A DNA stretch of 6,095 nucleotides from an uncultured Oscillospiraceae bacterium (GCA_900542375.1 UQNI01000082.1:1-6095); one strand, 5' to 3'. Positions 1 through 5,789 are shown, numbered from the stretch's first letter. A program made the numbers and translations. The notes: generated by a model not told the origin, from the letters alone.

Positions 1-893
1 AACCCTTGTAATGTAAAAACTTCCTGATTATCTTTCGGACACCAACCAAGCAGCGCAATATAATTGATAATTGCTTCCGGTAAATAGCCGTCGTTTACCA
101 AGTCGGAAAAACCGGTGGAACCATGACGTTTGGATAGTTTTGAAACACTTCCATCCTCATTTTTACCCATAATCATTGGTAAATGCACATAAGTTGGTAA
201 TTCCCAGCCAAAAGCTTCATATAATAAATTATATTTTGGGGTAGAAGTTAAGTACTCACATCCGCGCACCACATGAGTAATGTGCATTAAGTGGTCGTCA
301 ATCACATTGGCAAAATTATAAGTTGGATAGCCGTCAGACTTAATTAAAATTTGATCTTCCAATTCGGAATTTTCAATGGTGATTTCTCCGTAAACCGCAT
401 CTACAAATGTCGTGGAACCTGTAACAGGCATTTTTTGACGAATTACATACGGTACGCCTTCTTTTAAAAGCTTGTCCACTTCCTCCTGTGATAAATTGCG
501 GCAATGGCGGTCATATCCGCCAAACTGATTTTCACCTTCATTGAGACTGTCCAAACGTTCTTTGCTGCAAAAACAATAATATGCTTTTCCATTTTTCACA
601 AGTTCCTGTGCATAAGGTAAATACATATCTTTCCTTTGACTTTGTACATATGGTCCGTATGGTCCGCCTACATCAGGACCTTCATCATGTACAATACCTA
701 CTTGTTTTAAAGTATCATAAATAACATCTACTGCACCTTCAACCAAACGTTCTTGGTCTGTATCTTCAATACGCAGTACAAATTTTCCGTTCAAGGATTT
801 TGCAATTAAATATTCATACAACGCTGTTCTCAAATTTCCCACATGCATAAATCCTGTAGGACTTGGCGCGAATCTTGTTCTTACTTCTTTCAT
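1..893 (-). CDS. gltX: Glutamyl-tRNA synthetase, N-terminal part (3' end beyond window)
   Basis: Charges tRNA-Glu with glutamate in the cytoplasm; in many Firmicutes the enzyme also mischarges tRNA-Gln, which is then amidated. The window holds 297 codons of a family usually near 490-550 residues, so the catalytic class I Rossmann core is here and the C-terminal anticodon-binding part is off the left edge. Residues 9-26 carry the HIGH-type ATP signature (APSPTGFMHVGNLRTALY, with HVGN at 17-20). The KMSKS-equivalent is KLSKR at 252-256. A zinc-site pattern is visible: C107-x-C109 and H130-C131. The start is the ATG at 891-893, with GAGAGGGG upstream as a rather distant Shine-Dalgarno. It is transcribed alone from a strong promoter at about 975-1002. 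No frame break is seen. The family call is certain; discriminating versus non-discriminating specificity cannot be told from this fragment. Confidence 0.97.
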   Translation of the reverse strand, partial: MKEVRTRFAPSPTGFMHVGNLRTALYEYLIAKSLNGKFVLRIEDTDQERLVEGAVDVIYDTLKQVGIVHDEGPDVGGPYGPYVQSQRKDMYLPYAQELVKNGKAYYCFCSKERLDSLNEGENQFGGYDRHCRNLSQEEVDKLLKEGVPYVIRQKMPVTGSTTFVDAVYGEITIENSELEDQILIKSDGYPTYNFANVIDDHLMHITHVVRGCEYLTSTPKYNLLYEAFGWELPTYVHLPMIMGKNEDGSVSKLSKRHGSTGFSDLVNDGYLPEAIINYIALLGWCPKDNQEVFTLQG

Positions 894-941
894 TTCTATT
901 TTTTAACCCCTCTCGCCGTCTCGGAATGAATCCATATCAAA

Positions 942-960
942 ATACGTATTAGCTACGTAT
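942..960. promoter_or_regulatory. Palindrome in the gltX leader, possible operator
   Basis: ATACGTA (942-948) and TACGTAT (954-960) form a perfect 7-bp inverted repeat around a 5-bp centre. It begins about 15 bp downstream of the -10 box, so it would sit just after the transcription start. This is a typical place for a repressor site, or it could be a small hairpin at the mRNA 5' end. No regulator family is recognised. Confidence 0.4.
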
Positions 961-974
961 CATTTATTCTTTTT

Positions 975-1002
975 ATTATACCAAAAAATACAACTTTATC
1001 AA
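975..1002 (-). promoter_or_regulatory. Sigma-A-type promoter of gltX
   Basis: On the minus strand a -35 TTGATA (997-1002) and a perfect -10 TATAAT (975-980) are separated by 16 bp. A start near 968 would give a leader of about 75 nt before the gltX ATG. It also lies just beyond the terminator of the upstream minus-strand gene, as expected for an independent unit. Confidence 0.8.
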
Positions 1003-1030
1003 CTATCAGTCCCGCAAAATGTCAGTATAT

Positions 1031-1058
1031 AAAAAATCCTGCCGCGTATTTGGCAGGA
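1031..1058 (-). terminator. Intrinsic terminator of the VanY-like gene
   Basis: TCCTGCC (1037-1043) and GGCAGGA (1052-1058) form a perfect 7-bp GC-rich stem with an 8-nt loop. On the minus strand it is followed by six U residues (1036-1031). It starts 8 nt after the stop codon of the carboxypeptidase gene and separates that gene from the gltX promoter. Confidence 0.9.
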
Positions 1059-1065
1059 CACCTTG

Positions 1066-1854
1066 TTATGATTGCTGTGAACGAACATACTCTATATATT
1101 CTTCCAAACACATATGCAACTCGTTCATCTTTTTGGCATGCTCTACACCCACATAACGGAAATGCCAAGGTTCATACATAATACCTGTAATATCTTCTTT
1201 GTCTTCGGGATAACGCAGTACAAAACCGTAATCCTCCGCATGCTCCATAAGCCAAGCATAGGTATTTGTATTTTTAAATGAATCGTTTACTGTATTAAAA
1301 TCCATAGCCAAACCGGTATTGTGTTCACTGTAACCCGGTTTTTGTACAGCCCTGTCAGCAGCTTCTACAGCTTCATTCTCTGTCATGCCTTTGGCCAAGT
1401 TATTGTCAATTTCTTGTTGATACAATTGCGCCTGTAATGTTGGAGAACGATAGCCTGATGAAATCCATAACGTGATTCCATCTTGCGATGCAGCCTGATA
1501 CATTTGTCCATAAGCATCTAATGCACGTTTGTCTAACGTAATATCATACTGTTCCACCACACCATCATCAGTGCCGTCCGGCATTTTATGGTCTGCATTT
1601 ACCAATACAAGTAACGGGTCATCCAATTGAGTAAATTCAACCGTATTGGATGAAGTATTTACCGCGGAGTCATTTGACGTATTCTGCGATAAGGTATTTA
1701 TCGGCGATGTTTGGTCTGACCCTGAACGATTGGTACCTCCAAAATCATATAATGTAAAAAATAAAAACAGACCCGCAGCTACCGCAGCAATGAGAACAAT
1801 TACGATAATTGTAATAATCAAATTTTTCTTATCCCTTACATTGTTTCTACTCAT
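1066..1854 (-). CDS. VanY/M15B-family D-Ala-D-Ala carboxypeptidase, membrane anchored
   Basis: A 262-residue zinc peptidase that removes the terminal D-alanine from peptidoglycan stem peptides outside the cell. One hydrophobic segment at about residues 12-34 follows a basic N-terminus (a signal-anchor), then a Ser/Thr/Asn-rich linker at 40-75 and the M15B domain from about 80. Diagnostic motifs are LVNADHKMP (84-92), SGYRSP (133-138), SEHNTGLAMDF (176-186, with zinc ligands H178 and D185) and EPWHFRY (228-234, with catalytic E228 and ligand H231). All expected active-site residues are present. The start is the ATG at 1852-1854, with GGGAGG seven bases upstream. It is a single gene with its own terminator. 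Nothing nearby suggests a vancomycin-resistance cluster (no VanR/S/H/A/X), so a role in ordinary cell-wall trimming is the better inference. Confidence 0.93.
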   Translation of the reverse strand: MSRNNVRDKKNLIITIIVIVLIAAVAAGLFLFFTLYDFGGTNRSGSDQTSPINTLSQNTSNDSAVNTSSNTVEFTQLDDPLLVLVNADHKMPDGTDDGVVEQYDITLDKRALDAYGQMYQAASQDGITLWISSGYRSPTLQAQLYQQEIDNNLAKGMTENEAVEAADRAVQKPGYSEHNTGLAMDFNTVNDSFKNTNTYAWLMEHAEDYGFVLRYPEDKEDITGIMYEPWHFRYVGVEHAKKMNELHMCLEEYIEYVRSQQS

Positions 1855-1937
1855 GAGAAACCTCCCTAAAACAAACAGAGCCCTCGCTCTTAATTACAAA
1901 AATATTTAAAATTCCACCAAATAGCAACATAATCTAT

Positions 1938-1966
1938 TTTTCACTCAAATGGATTATGAATATAAT
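1938..1966 (+). promoter_or_regulatory. Candidate promoter of tspO
   Basis: A perfect -10 TATAAT (1961-1966) has TTTTCA (1938-1943, 4/6 of the -35 consensus) 17 bp upstream. Transcription would start near 1973 and give a leader of about 97 nt. I see no riboswitch-like or strong hairpin structure in that leader. Confidence 0.45.
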
Positions 1967-1982
1967 ATAAAATTTATCTGAA
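1953..1982 (-). promoter_or_regulatory. Weak candidate promoter of the VanY-like gene
   Basis: On the minus strand TTCAGA (1977-1982) and CATAAT (1953-1958) are 18 bp apart, matching consensus at 4/6 and 5/6 positions. The site overlaps the proposed tspO -10 box on the other strand. A small AGAGC/GCTCT hairpin at 1877-1890 lies between it and the Shine-Dalgarno. The region is AT-rich, so this could be chance. Confidence 0.25.
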
Positions 1983-2055
1983 CTTTTACTTCTAACCTCA
2001 CACTTATCGCATACAAATAAAAGTACAGAATCTTTCTATCTGCACAAAAATGAGT

Positions 2056-2063
2056 AAAGGAGG
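2056..2063 (+). promoter_or_regulatory. Ribosome binding site that fixes the tspO start
   Basis: AAAGGAGG is a near-perfect Shine-Dalgarno. It directly abuts an ATG at 2064, which is too close to be used, and stands 6 nt from the in-frame ATG at 2070. The later ATG is therefore the likely start. Confidence 0.85.
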
Positions 2064-2069
2064 ATGCGA

Positions 2070-2537
2070 ATGTTTGTGATAAAATGTAAACCCTTTTTAC
2101 TAAGTATTTTAGTTCCCGTCTTAATTGGGTTTATCTCAGGAATGATTATATTACCGGACGTTGGAATCTACTCTATGCTTCAACTACCGCCAGGGGCGCC
2201 TCCCGCATTTGTATTTCCAATCGTTTGGACCATACTGTATGTGTTAATGGGTATCTCATCATACGGTATTTTTTCATCCAAATCAGATTACATCAGCGTA
2301 TCTTTTTGGATTTATGCTCTGCAGCTGGCATTGAATTTCTTTTGGCCTATTATCTTTTTTAAGTCCCAGTTATATACATTCGCATTTGTCTGGATACTTT
2401 TATTAATTTGTGCGGTTACGCTGATGATAATCATGTTTTCTAAAGTAAACAAAATAAGCGCATATCTTATGATACCCTATCTAATATGGTGCATCTATGC
2501 AGCATACTTAAACTTAGGTGTGGTAGTACTCAATTAA
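2070..2537 (+). CDS. tspO: TspO/MBR-family membrane protein (tryptophan-rich sensory protein)
   Basis: A 155-residue integral membrane protein of the TspO/peripheral benzodiazepine receptor family. Family members bind porphyrins and some lipophilic ligands and form a five-helix bundle. Family signatures are clear: LPPGAPPAFVFPIVWTILY (39-57) between helices 1 and 2, ALQLALNFFWPIIFF (83-97), and PYLIWCIYAAYLN (136-148) in the last helix. Hydrophobic segments fall at about 9-28, 46-68, 76-97, 103-124 and 131-152, matching five helices. Length is normal for the family. The start at 2070 rather than 2064 is set by Shine-Dalgarno spacing. The gene stands alone between its own promoter and terminator, and is divergent from the carboxypeptidase gene. 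Bacterial roles proposed for the family include porphyrin handling and stress signalling. The neighbours give no hint here, and no haem-synthesis gene is in view. Confidence 0.92.
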   Translation: MFVIKCKPFLLSILVPVLIGFISGMIILPDVGIYSMLQLPPGAPPAFVFPIVWTILYVLMGISSYGIFSSKSDYISVSFWIYALQLALNFFWPIIFFKSQLYTFAFVWILLLICAVTLMIIMFSKVNKISAYLMIPYLIWCIYAAYLNLGVVVLN

Positions 2538-2550
2538 TATTTAGAGTTTT

Positions 2551-2581
2551 GGCCTGTACTGATATAGTATAGGTCTTTTTT
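2551..2581 (+). terminator. Intrinsic terminator of tspO
   Basis: GGCCTGTACT (2551-2560) pairs with AGTATAGGTC (2566-2575): ten base pairs including two G-U, with a 5-nt loop. Six U residues follow at 2576-2581. It begins 13 nt after the tspO stop. It has no U-run on the opposite strand, so the convergent glycosylase gene has no visible terminator of its own here. Confidence 0.85.
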
Positions 2582-2597
2582 ATGTCTTTAATCATCC

Positions 2598-3095
2598 TCA
2601 CCGTAAATACGGCAATATCACTGCATATGCCTGTTTTAAATCATCATATGTCATGCGACAATTGGCAGGACTGGTAGACGGAAGTGTAATTGCCGGAATA
2701 CCCGTTTTGGAAAGACAATACTTTTCATACAACACAGCAGCTTTACTTCCTGTAGTAAATATCGCTTTCATAGAGGTCTTCTGTAAAAGAAGATGAATCG
2801 GATTTGCAACCGGCTCCTGAATGCTGGTATCATCTGCCCCCTGAATAGAACATGACTGCAGAACATCCCAAAGTGCAATTTTATGTGTCAGCAAGAATTG
2901 TATTTTCTCATCTTTTGTAATGGGAATATCGCAGGAACATAAATCTGCAATGATTGTCCAAAACCGATTACGTGGGTGACTGTAATAAAAACCAACCTCA
3001 CGGGATTTAGGAGACGGAAATGTTCCCAACAGAAGCACTTTGGAATCTTGATTGAAAACAGGTGCTATGGTATGTATCAAATGTTTTCGTTCCAT
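2598..3095 (-). CDS. UDG-superfamily hypoxanthine/deoxyinosine DNA glycosylase
   Basis: A 165-residue protein of the small uracil-DNA glycosylase superfamily, closest in wording to the family 6 hypoxanthine-DNA glycosylases. These excise deaminated adenine (deoxyinosine) and start base-excision repair. Visible motifs are LLLGTFPSPKS (21-31, the N-terminal substrate-pocket loop), FYYSHPRNRFW (36-46) and LPSTSPAN (138-145, the DNA-intercalation loop region). N43 in HPRN probably matches the asparagine reported as catalytic in family 6; that alignment is my inference. Length is normal for single-domain members. The start is the ATG at 3093-3095, with AGGTGA seven bases upstream. It is divergent from the flavoprotein gene, and an inverted repeat lies between them. 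Family assignment is firm at superfamily level; substrate preference is inferred. Confidence 0.85.
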   Translation of the reverse strand: MERKHLIHTIAPVFNQDSKVLLLGTFPSPKSREVGFYYSHPRNRFWTIIADLCSCDIPITKDEKIQFLLTHKIALWDVLQSCSIQGADDTSIQEPVANPIHLLLQKTSMKAIFTTGSKAAVLYEKYCLSKTGIPAITLPSTSPANCRMTYDDLKQAYAVILPYLR

Positions 3096-3152
3096 GATTT
3101 ATTCACCTATCCTATCATATCAAATAAACTACAGAATACCTAGTAATATGAC

Positions 3153-3180
3153 AAAATCGTTACAACAATTTTACGATTTT
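3153..3180. promoter_or_regulatory. Inverted repeat in the divergent glycosylase/flavoprotein region
   Basis: AAAATCGT (3153-3160) and ACGATTTT (3173-3180) are perfect 8-bp arms around a 12-bp centre. With a two-base bulge the similarity extends outward to ATGA (3148-3151) and CAT (3181-3183). It lies 58 bp upstream of the glycosylase start and 85 bp upstream of the flavoprotein start. It could be an operator for either gene or both. I found no convincing -35/-10 pair next to it on either strand. Confidence 0.4.
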
Positions 3181-3250
3181 CATTTTCTTAATAAAAAAAT
3201 AACAAAAAGGAAAGATTTATAGTAAAATAAATTTATAATTAAGCAAATTT

Positions 3251-3256
3251 TGGAGG
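3251..3256 (+). promoter_or_regulatory. Ribosome binding site that fixes the NimA-like start
   Basis: TGGAGG lies 8 nt before the ATG at 3265. A longer reading from the TTG at 3250 would place the start codon on top of this Shine-Dalgarno, so the ATG is chosen. Confidence 0.85.
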
Positions 3257-3264
3257 AATCAATC

Positions 3265-3735
3265 ATGAGACGAAAAGACCGAGAGGTTACGGACGACTAT
3301 CAAATAGATACAATTATCACCTCTTGCAACTGCTGTCGTTTGGGTTTTTACGACCAAGACAGCGTATATATTGTTCCATTAAGCTTTGGCTACGAGAAAA
3401 AAGCTGGAACACGAATTTTTTATTTCCACAGTGCAAAACAAGGGAAAAAGATTCAACTGATGAAAACGAATCCACGTGTTGGATTTGAATTGGATACAGG
3501 CTATCGATTACAGGAGGGAAAGACTGCATGTGAATATTCCGCCGGATTCCAAAGCATAATCGGAAATGGTATTGTCTCTATGATACACAACGATGCAGAG
3601 AAAAAACATGCTCTGCAATGCTTAATGTATCAAAACACACATAAAAATCACTGGGAATTTAGTGAGAAAATGATTGACACCGTATGCGTATTTAAAATGG
3701 AAGTAATTACTCTCTCGTGTAAAGAACACAAATAA
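3265..3735 (+). CDS. Pyridoxamine 5'-phosphate oxidase-fold (NimA-like) flavoprotein
   Basis: A 156-residue split-barrel protein of the family that contains pyridoxamine-phosphate oxidase and the Nim nitroimidazole-resistance proteins. Members bind FMN as dimers and act as small reductases. Evidence is the N-terminal MRRKDREVTD start typical of these proteins, YIVPLSFGYE (35-44), FYFHSAKQGKK (52-62, the likely FMN-phosphate contact strand), VGFELDT (72-78), a GFQSIIGNG strand (94-102), and the terminal LSCKEHK. A CNCC motif at 21-24 precedes the first strand. Length is normal. It is a single gene, divergent from the DNA glycosylase, and no intrinsic terminator is visible in the 183 bp after it. 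Whether it reduces nitro-compounds, binds haem or does something else cannot be told from sequence, so the Nim name should not be read as proof of drug resistance. Confidence 0.88.
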   Translation: MRRKDREVTDDYQIDTIITSCNCCRLGFYDQDSVYIVPLSFGYEKKAGTRIFYFHSAKQGKKIQLMKTNPRVGFELDTGYRLQEGKTACEYSAGFQSIIGNGIVSMIHNDAEKKHALQCLMYQNTHKNHWEFSEKMIDTVCVFKMEVITLSCKEHK

Positions 3736-3772
3736 AAAATAAAAAAAGATTGACATGTTGCTATCCCATTAC

Positions 3773-3889
3773 TTGTGCAACTTTCATGATGGAAACATCC
3801 ATAATGAGAAAAATTTATCAAAAAGAGAAAAAGAAAGAATTGCAACACATTACAAAATGTGATAAATTGTAAATAAGCATATTGCACAA
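3773..3889. repeat. Inverted repeats upstream of the His-rich gene
   Basis: TTGTGCAA (3773-3780) and TTGCACAA (3882-3889) are perfect complements 101 bp apart. Between them TCATGATGG (3784-3792) and CCATAATGA (3799-3807) form a 9-bp dyad with one mismatch and a 6-nt loop. They could be paired protein sites or a structured leader. The 183-bp interval holds no open gene and no known riboswitch that I recognise. Confidence 0.35.
3840..3868 (+). promoter_or_regulatory. Candidate promoter of the His-rich gene with an operator-like dyad in its spacer
   Basis: TTGCAA (3840-3845, 5/6 of the -35 consensus) and TAAATT (3863-3868, 4/6 of the -10) are 17 bp apart. The spacer is almost filled by a perfect dyad, CACATT (3846-3851), ACAA, AATGTG (3856-3861). 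A second dyad, TTACAA (3850-3855) and TTGTAA (3867-3872), overlaps the -10. A repressor bound here would block RNA polymerase. A start near 3875 gives a leader of about 44 nt with AAAGGAAAGTGA as the Shine-Dalgarno region. Confidence 0.4.
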
Positions 3890-3918
3890 TGAAACTGTGA
3901 AAAGGAAAGTGAACAATT

Positions 3919-4686
3919 ATGGCACAAAACAACATAAAAGACACAACACATCTATTGGTATACGGTCATGAAGGTTGGCTGGAAGAATACCCATCCCATT
4001 ATCATTTGGGAGATCCTATTATGGTAAAAATGCAATGGGGACACAACCTTGCAGTAGACGGTCTTCCTAATAAAGATTACTTAAAACATCATATCTATGC
4101 TCCGGACGGAACTTGCGCTGAGGCCTCTGCCGAACCAAGCGGAGATTTGTGGTACGATATTACCGCTGATACCAATCAGGAAGGATTCCACATGCTGGTA
4201 ACCAGCTATGACGAATGCTGGGCACAATATCCAAACGAAGATTATAAATTAGGTACACGCGAACAATATCCTGACGCCATCGAAGTACGCGACTATTGCC
4301 AATATGCCACTACCTGCGTTTCTGTTGGTCACCATCACGATACCGAAGTAACACCAATCAAAGGTTTGGAGATGTATCTGCTTCCTGTTTCCAACCCAAA
4401 CTATGTGGTTGGTCACGAATTAAAATTACAATTAATGCTGCAAGATAAACCAGCCGATACACACAAAGGTACTTTGATTTATCAGTCTGAAAATGGATTG
4501 GTAGAAACAGAAATAACTTCTGATGCAAATGGTGTCTTTACAGTGAAACCTGATAAGGTCGGAACTTATTGCTTAATAGTACGTCACGTGACAAACGATA
4601 AAAAGGACGGCATTTACGAAGGCAGAAACTTCACAATTACACACTGCTTTAAAGTAGGCGAACACGGACATCATCACCATCATTAA
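3919..4686 (+). CDS. DUF4198-like histidine-rich protein with natural C-terminal His tail
   Basis: A 255-residue protein whose opening (VYGHEGWLEEYPSHYHLGDP, 14-33) and two beta-rich halves resemble DUF4198/NikK-type proteins, which are linked to nickel or cobalt uptake. Unlike NikK it has no signal peptide or membrane segment, so it should be cytoplasmic. By my count it has 21 histidines (about 8%) and six cysteines. Histidine clusters are H27/H29, HH 57-58, HHH 138-140, and the tail HGHHHHH at 249-255. The tail uses mixed CAT and CAC codons, runs straight into a natural stop and terminator, and is not a cloning tag. The second domain (about 145-247) looks like an Ig-like fold (DANGVFTVKPDKVGTYCLIV). 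Metal binding, storage or sensing is an inference. The spacer dyad in its promoter suggests regulated expression. No transporter gene is adjacent. Confidence 0.72.
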   Translation: MAQNNIKDTTHLLVYGHEGWLEEYPSHYHLGDPIMVKMQWGHNLAVDGLPNKDYLKHHIYAPDGTCAEASAEPSGDLWYDITADTNQEGFHMLVTSYDECWAQYPNEDYKLGTREQYPDAIEVRDYCQYATTCVSVGHHHDTEVTPIKGLEMYLLPVSNPNYVVGHELKLQLMLQDKPADTHKGTLIYQSENGLVETEITSDANGVFTVKPDKVGTYCLIVRHVTNDKKDGIYEGRNFTITHCFKVGEHGHHHHH

Positions 4687-4726
4687 AAAATAAAACCGAC
4701 AGAGTTTATCTGTCGGTTTTATTTTT
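4686..4726. terminator. Bidirectional terminator shared by the His-rich and patatin-like genes
   Basis: Perfect 18-bp arms at 4686-4703 and 4709-4726 flank a 5-nt loop (GTTTA). The core is ACCGACAGA/TCTGTCGGT, with A-rich and T-rich ends on each side, so it ends with a U-run in both directions. It begins at the last base of the plus-strand stop codon. The minus-strand stop (4706-4708) lies in the loop, so the last codons of that gene are part of the hairpin. Confidence 0.93.
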
Positions 4727-5710
4727 CTCTGAAAGTCGATACTTCTGTTTCCATTCATGAAAATCCCATCGCTGCAAAAATTCCGTTGCCGCATTTGCTC
4801 CATTTTGAAAAAGTGCTTGGCTTTCTTCCGAAGTAATCGCAAAATCTGTTGTTCGTATTTTTTGGTCTGTGCCGTTGACTGTAATGTGTACCGGAATCTG
4901 AATAGAACGTTGTAAATCCCCTTGTGAATGCGCAATATATCCTTTATCATAAACGTCCATCATTGTTGAAACAAGCTGGCCCATATATTCTACAATATTC
5001 ATACGGTTACATTTACAAAGTGTTGAACATTCTTTTTGTTCGCAAAACTTAAATCCAATTGTGGGATACTGCGGTTCTGTGGTTCCTTCGTCCAACAACC
5101 ACATTGGATAATTGCTTAACATGCCTCCGTCTACAATATAATGTTTTTTCCCGCTTTGATCTCTTAATATAAAAGGTTCATAAAAAACAGGAATACTCAT
5201 GCTCATACGCACTGCTTTTGCTATGGGGTACATATCCGCCATGATTCCAAATTTGTGGAAATCTCTTGGAAATACAAGTAATTCCTCATCCGTAATATCT
5301 GACGCCGTTACTTGCAGTTTATATTTACAATGTCCGGTATGCGAGCCGCATTTTAAATCACCAAACGTGTATACTCCTTTTCTTGATAACAGTTCTGTAA
5401 GCCACTGCTCAAAATAATCTGCACTGTATATGCCGAAATGAAATAAAATGCTGAGTAGTTTTCCTACAATACCGAAATAATCCAGTAGATGTTTTTCCTT
5501 GAATTTAAAGTAATTGACACGCTTCATTTCCTCGTATATTTCTTCACCTGTATATCCTGCCGCCAAAAGAGAAGCTATAATTGCACCCGCAGATGAGCCG
5601 GCTACATTTCCGAATGTATAGCCGCTGCGCTCCATTTGATATACTGCCCCTACCAAGCCAATACCACGTACGCCTCCGCCTTCAAAAACTGCATCACATC
5701 TTTTCTTCAA
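4706..5710 (-). CDS. Patatin-like phospholipase with two cysteine clusters
   Basis: A 334-residue cytoplasmic patatin-family lipid acyl hydrolase using a Ser-Asp dyad. The oxyanion loop is GGGVRGIG (11-18), the nucleophile elbow is GSSAG (38-42, Ser40), and the catalytic aspartate is D194 in VDGGMLSNYP (193-202). All are intact, so it is probably active. Two unusual cysteine groups sit inside the domain: C121-x6-C128, and C223-x4-C228-x3-C232-x-C234. These positions are usually charged or loop residues in relatives, to my recollection. A GTG at 5716 touches the Shine-Dalgarno GAGGTGA, so I chose the TTG at 5710, six bases away; this gives the typical MKKRCDAVFEGGG opening. The C-terminal codons lie in the shared terminator hairpin. 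It is a single gene; an upstream hairpin terminator insulates it from the repeat array. Confidence 0.92.
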   Translation of the reverse strand: MKKRCDAVFEGGGVRGIGLVGAVYQMERSGYTFGNVAGSSAGAIIASLLAAGYTGEEIYEEMKRVNYFKFKEKHLLDYFGIVGKLLSILFHFGIYSADYFEQWLTELLSRKGVYTFGDLKCGSHTGHCKYKLQVTASDITDEELLVFPRDFHKFGIMADMYPIAKAVRMSMSIPVFYEPFILRDQSGKKHYIVDGGMLSNYPMWLLDEGTTEPQYPTIGFKFCEQKECSTLCKCNRMNIVEYMGQLVSTMMDVYDKGYIAHSQGDLQRSIQIPVHITVNGTDQKIRTTDFAITSEESQALFQNGANAATEFLQRWDFHEWKQKYRLSEKNKTDR

Positions 5711-5716
5711 AACCAC

Positions 5717-5723
5717 TCACCTC
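5717..5723 (-). promoter_or_regulatory. Ribosome binding site of the patatin-like gene
   Basis: GAGGTGA on the minus strand directly abuts a GTG and stands 6 nt from an in-frame TTG, which favours the rare TTG start. Upstream CTCAT (5734-5738) can pair with ATGAG (5721-5725), whose AG overlaps the first bases of this site. A weak 5-bp hairpin could therefore partly hide it. No convincing promoter was found between here and 5790. Confidence 0.55.
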
Positions 5724-5744
5724 ATGCATATCATATGAGTGGAC

Positions 5745-5789
5745 AAAATAAGATGCTCCCATTGATTCATAGATAAAGGGAGCATCTTA
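5745..5789 (-). terminator. Hairpin terminator between the repeat array and the patatin-like gene
   Basis: TAAGATGCTCCC (5749-5760) and GGGAGCATCTTA (5778-5789) are perfect 12-bp arms with a 17-nt loop. On the minus strand the stem is followed by UUUUGUCC, so transcripts entering from the right would stop here. On the plus strand the following sequence is only moderately U-rich. It could also act as a regulatory dyad for the gene downstream. Confidence 0.65.

Noticed and set aside
1646..1909. 87-residue plus-strand open frame over the start of the VanY-like gene
   Set aside because: Antisense shadow of a clear gene; no ribosome site and no family resemblance.
3114..3122. Extended -10 (TGATATGAT) on the minus strand before the glycosylase gene
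   Set aside because: Transcription would start inside the Shine-Dalgarno, leaving no usable ribosome site.
3234..3239. TATAAT before the NimA-like gene
   Set aside because: No acceptable -35 at 15-19 bp, and the start would fall almost on the Shine-Dalgarno.
3317..3529. 70-residue minus-strand open frame inside the NimA-like gene
   Set aside because: Antisense shadow; low-complexity translation.
3648..3944. 98-residue minus-strand open frame across the 3736-3918 interval
   Set aside because: Phe/His-rich translation of AT-rich DNA, no Shine-Dalgarno, overlaps the ends of two solid genes.
4666..4686. His tail as vector or cloning contamination
   Set aside because: Mixed CAT/CAC codons, five consecutive His after HG, further His clusters inside the protein, and a native terminator right after the stop.
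4573..4950. 125-residue minus-strand open frame overlapping the convergent gene ends
   Set aside because: It runs through the shared terminator and is out of frame with the patatin-like gene; no recognisable domain.
5199..5417. 72-residue plus-strand open frame inside the patatin-like gene
   Set aside because: Antisense shadow.
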